A DNA stretch of 15,484 nucleotides from Phycisphaerae bacterium (lineage in GTDB: Bacteria > Planctomycetota > Phycisphaerae > Sedimentisphaerales > Anaerobacaceae), in contig DAOVNI010000008.1 of assembly GCA_030630315.1 (NCBI GenBank), positions 1 to 15,484 of the forward strand. The letters are read 5' to 3'. A model generated the notes under the pieces. It made no database searches. It was not told the origin of the DNA and saw only the letters and a program-made list of their open reading frames with translations. The translations under genes and the position numbers were made by a program. Numbering within the stretch: position 1 is the first letter of the stretch; each line of letters opens with the position of its first letter. Shown piece after piece: positions 14,546 to 15,484 of the stretch.

Positions 14546-15484
14546 CTAACGGGCGGGCAGGTTTTCCTTTAAATATCCGGTGAGTAATCCGTAGAGGTGA
14601 CGCCTGGTATTTTCACCCTCTTTAATAGCGTGAGTACGGTTCGGATATGACATCATCGAGAATGGCTTGTTGTGCTTGATTAACTCATTGATGAGCGCTT
14701 CGCAGCTTTGATAGTGACAATTATCGTCGCCGGTGCCGTGGACGATGAGAAGATTTCCCTTGAGTTGATGCGCGAATGTTATGGGCGAACCGTTCCTGAA
14801 ACCTTCTTCATTATCATCCGGCAGTCCCATATACCGCTCCTGGTAAATCGTGTCGTAAAAGCGCTGATTGCTTATGAACGCAATTGCCATAGCGGTATGA
14901 TACAGGTCGGGATATCGGAAGATGGCGTTAAGGCTCATAGAGCCGCCGCCGCTCCAGCCCCAAATTCCGATTCTGGCCGGGTCAACATAAGGCCAACGTT
15001 TAATGATGGCTCTTGTTGCCGCAGCCTGGTCTGCGGAGGCGAGAATGCCAATCTGGCGATAGATGCACTTTCGCCACGCCCGACCACGAGGCGCCGAAGT
15101 GCCACGGTTATCCACGCTCATTACCAGATAACCCTGTTGTGCAAGCATAAGATGCCACAAATATCTTTTCCCTCCCCATGTATCATTGACCGTTTGACCA
15201 GCCGGCTCTCCATAGACAAAGAAAAACAACGGATATTGCTTTTTCGGATTAAAATGAGGCGGCTTCATACACCAGCCGTCAAGCTGCACACCTTCACCAA
15301 TATCGACGCGAAAGAATTCGGTTGGTGTCCTTTTGAGTTTGTCCAGCTTCGACCGCAGTTTTGAGTTGTCTGCCAGCACCTTTTTAGTCCTATGCTCCGG
15401 CAAACTTACCAGTTCAACTATCGGTGGTGTATCGAAAGATGAGTATGTGTGAAAGGCCCATCTTGAATCCGGCGATATTTGATA
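14546..15484 (-). CDS. S9 prolyl oligopeptidase/DPP-IV-type peptidase, C-terminal part (runs off the right edge)
   Basis: The reading frame is open to the end of the window, so about 312 C-terminal residues are visible; an internal TTG at 15403 is not the real start. The alpha/beta-hydrolase domain is complete: PLFFFVYGEPAGQTV and SVDNRGTSAPRGRAWRK, nucleophile Ser in GIWGWSGGGSM (codon at 14951-14953), the Asp in HGTGDDNCHY, and the His in PNRTHAIKEGEN. The segment AFHTYSSFDTPP before it is the end of the beta-propeller domain, most of which lies beyond the edge. DPP-IV-type enzymes remove N-terminal X-Pro or X-Ala dipeptides, usually in the periplasm or on the surface. It converges on the hydroxyproline operon and fits digestion of proline-rich peptides. 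Confidence 0.92.
   Translation of the reverse strand, partial: YQISPDSRWAFHTYSSFDTPPIVELVSLPEHRTKKVLADNSKLRSKLDKLKRTPTEFFRVDIGEGVQLDGWCMKPPHFNPKKQYPLFFFVYGEPAGQTVNDTWGGKRYLWHLMLAQQGYLVMSVDNRGTSAPRGRAWRKCIYRQIGILASADQAAATRAIIKRWPYVDPARIGIWGWSGGGSMSLNAIFRYPDLYHTAMAIAFISNQRFYDTIYQERYMGLPDDNEEGFRNGSPITFAHQLKGNLLIVHGTGDDNCHYQSCEALINELIKHNKPFSMMSYPNRTHAIKEGENTRRHLYGLLTGYLKENLPAR

Overview
The window reads as part of the chromosome of an uncultured, probably anaerobic, Gram-negative-type bacterium. A ThuA-type secreted protein, lipoprotein peptidases, an S9 dipeptidyl peptidase and several repeat elements recall Planctomycetota or related PVC lineages. A tungsten-type aldehyde:ferredoxin oxidoreductase (AOR) points to anaerobic life. 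The taxonomic placement is inference and uncertain.

Layout. At 1-151 is the 3' end of an unrecognised gene. At 183-555 is a ThuA-like secreted protein broken by an internal deletion and frameshift, followed by a likely terminator. At 718-983, in what would otherwise look like an empty gap with spurious ORFs, lies a long, Alu-domain-containing bacterial SRP RNA, with a consensus-like sigma70 promoter upstream. A DapA/NAL-family lyase follows at 1195-2085 (+). Converging on it is a minus-strand operon (5069 to 2113): AOR, a MoaD/ThiS-like ubiquitin-fold protein ending in GGG, and an E1-like ThiF/MoeB/HesA protein. The 471-bp divergent intergenic region carries a nested 146-bp inverted-repeat element and a TTGACG-17-TATATT promoter reading right. 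That promoter probably serves a plus-strand run (5541-14453): M2-type lipoprotein metallopeptidase, sodium:solute symporter with an unusual extracytoplasmic insert, Xaa-Pro aminopeptidase, 4-hydroxyproline epimerase (proline racemase family), and three overlapping genes for a HcnABC-like heteromeric D-hydroxyproline dehydrogenase. A convergent S9/DPP-IV-type peptidase (14546 to beyond the right edge) closes the window.

How the genes fit together. The set looks like a pathway for proline- and hydroxyproline-rich (collagen-like) peptides. M2 and S9 peptidases release dipeptides, the symporter imports them or the free imino acids, and the aminopeptidase splits X-Pro bonds. The epimerase makes cis-4-hydroxy-D-proline, the three-subunit dehydrogenase makes pyrroline-4-hydroxy-2-carboxylate, and the DapA-family enzyme could deaminate it to alpha-ketoglutarate semialdehyde. 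The usual NAD(P)-dependent semialdehyde dehydrogenase is not in the window. An AOR with its own MoaD/E1-like cofactor genes sits next to the lyase instead. The most interesting hypothesis is that the AOR performs the last oxidation with ferredoxin.

A second notable feature is that both flavoprotein genes of the dehydrogenase carry palindromic DNA segments inserted in frame (four in total), each encoding extra low-conservation residues while the reading frame stays open.
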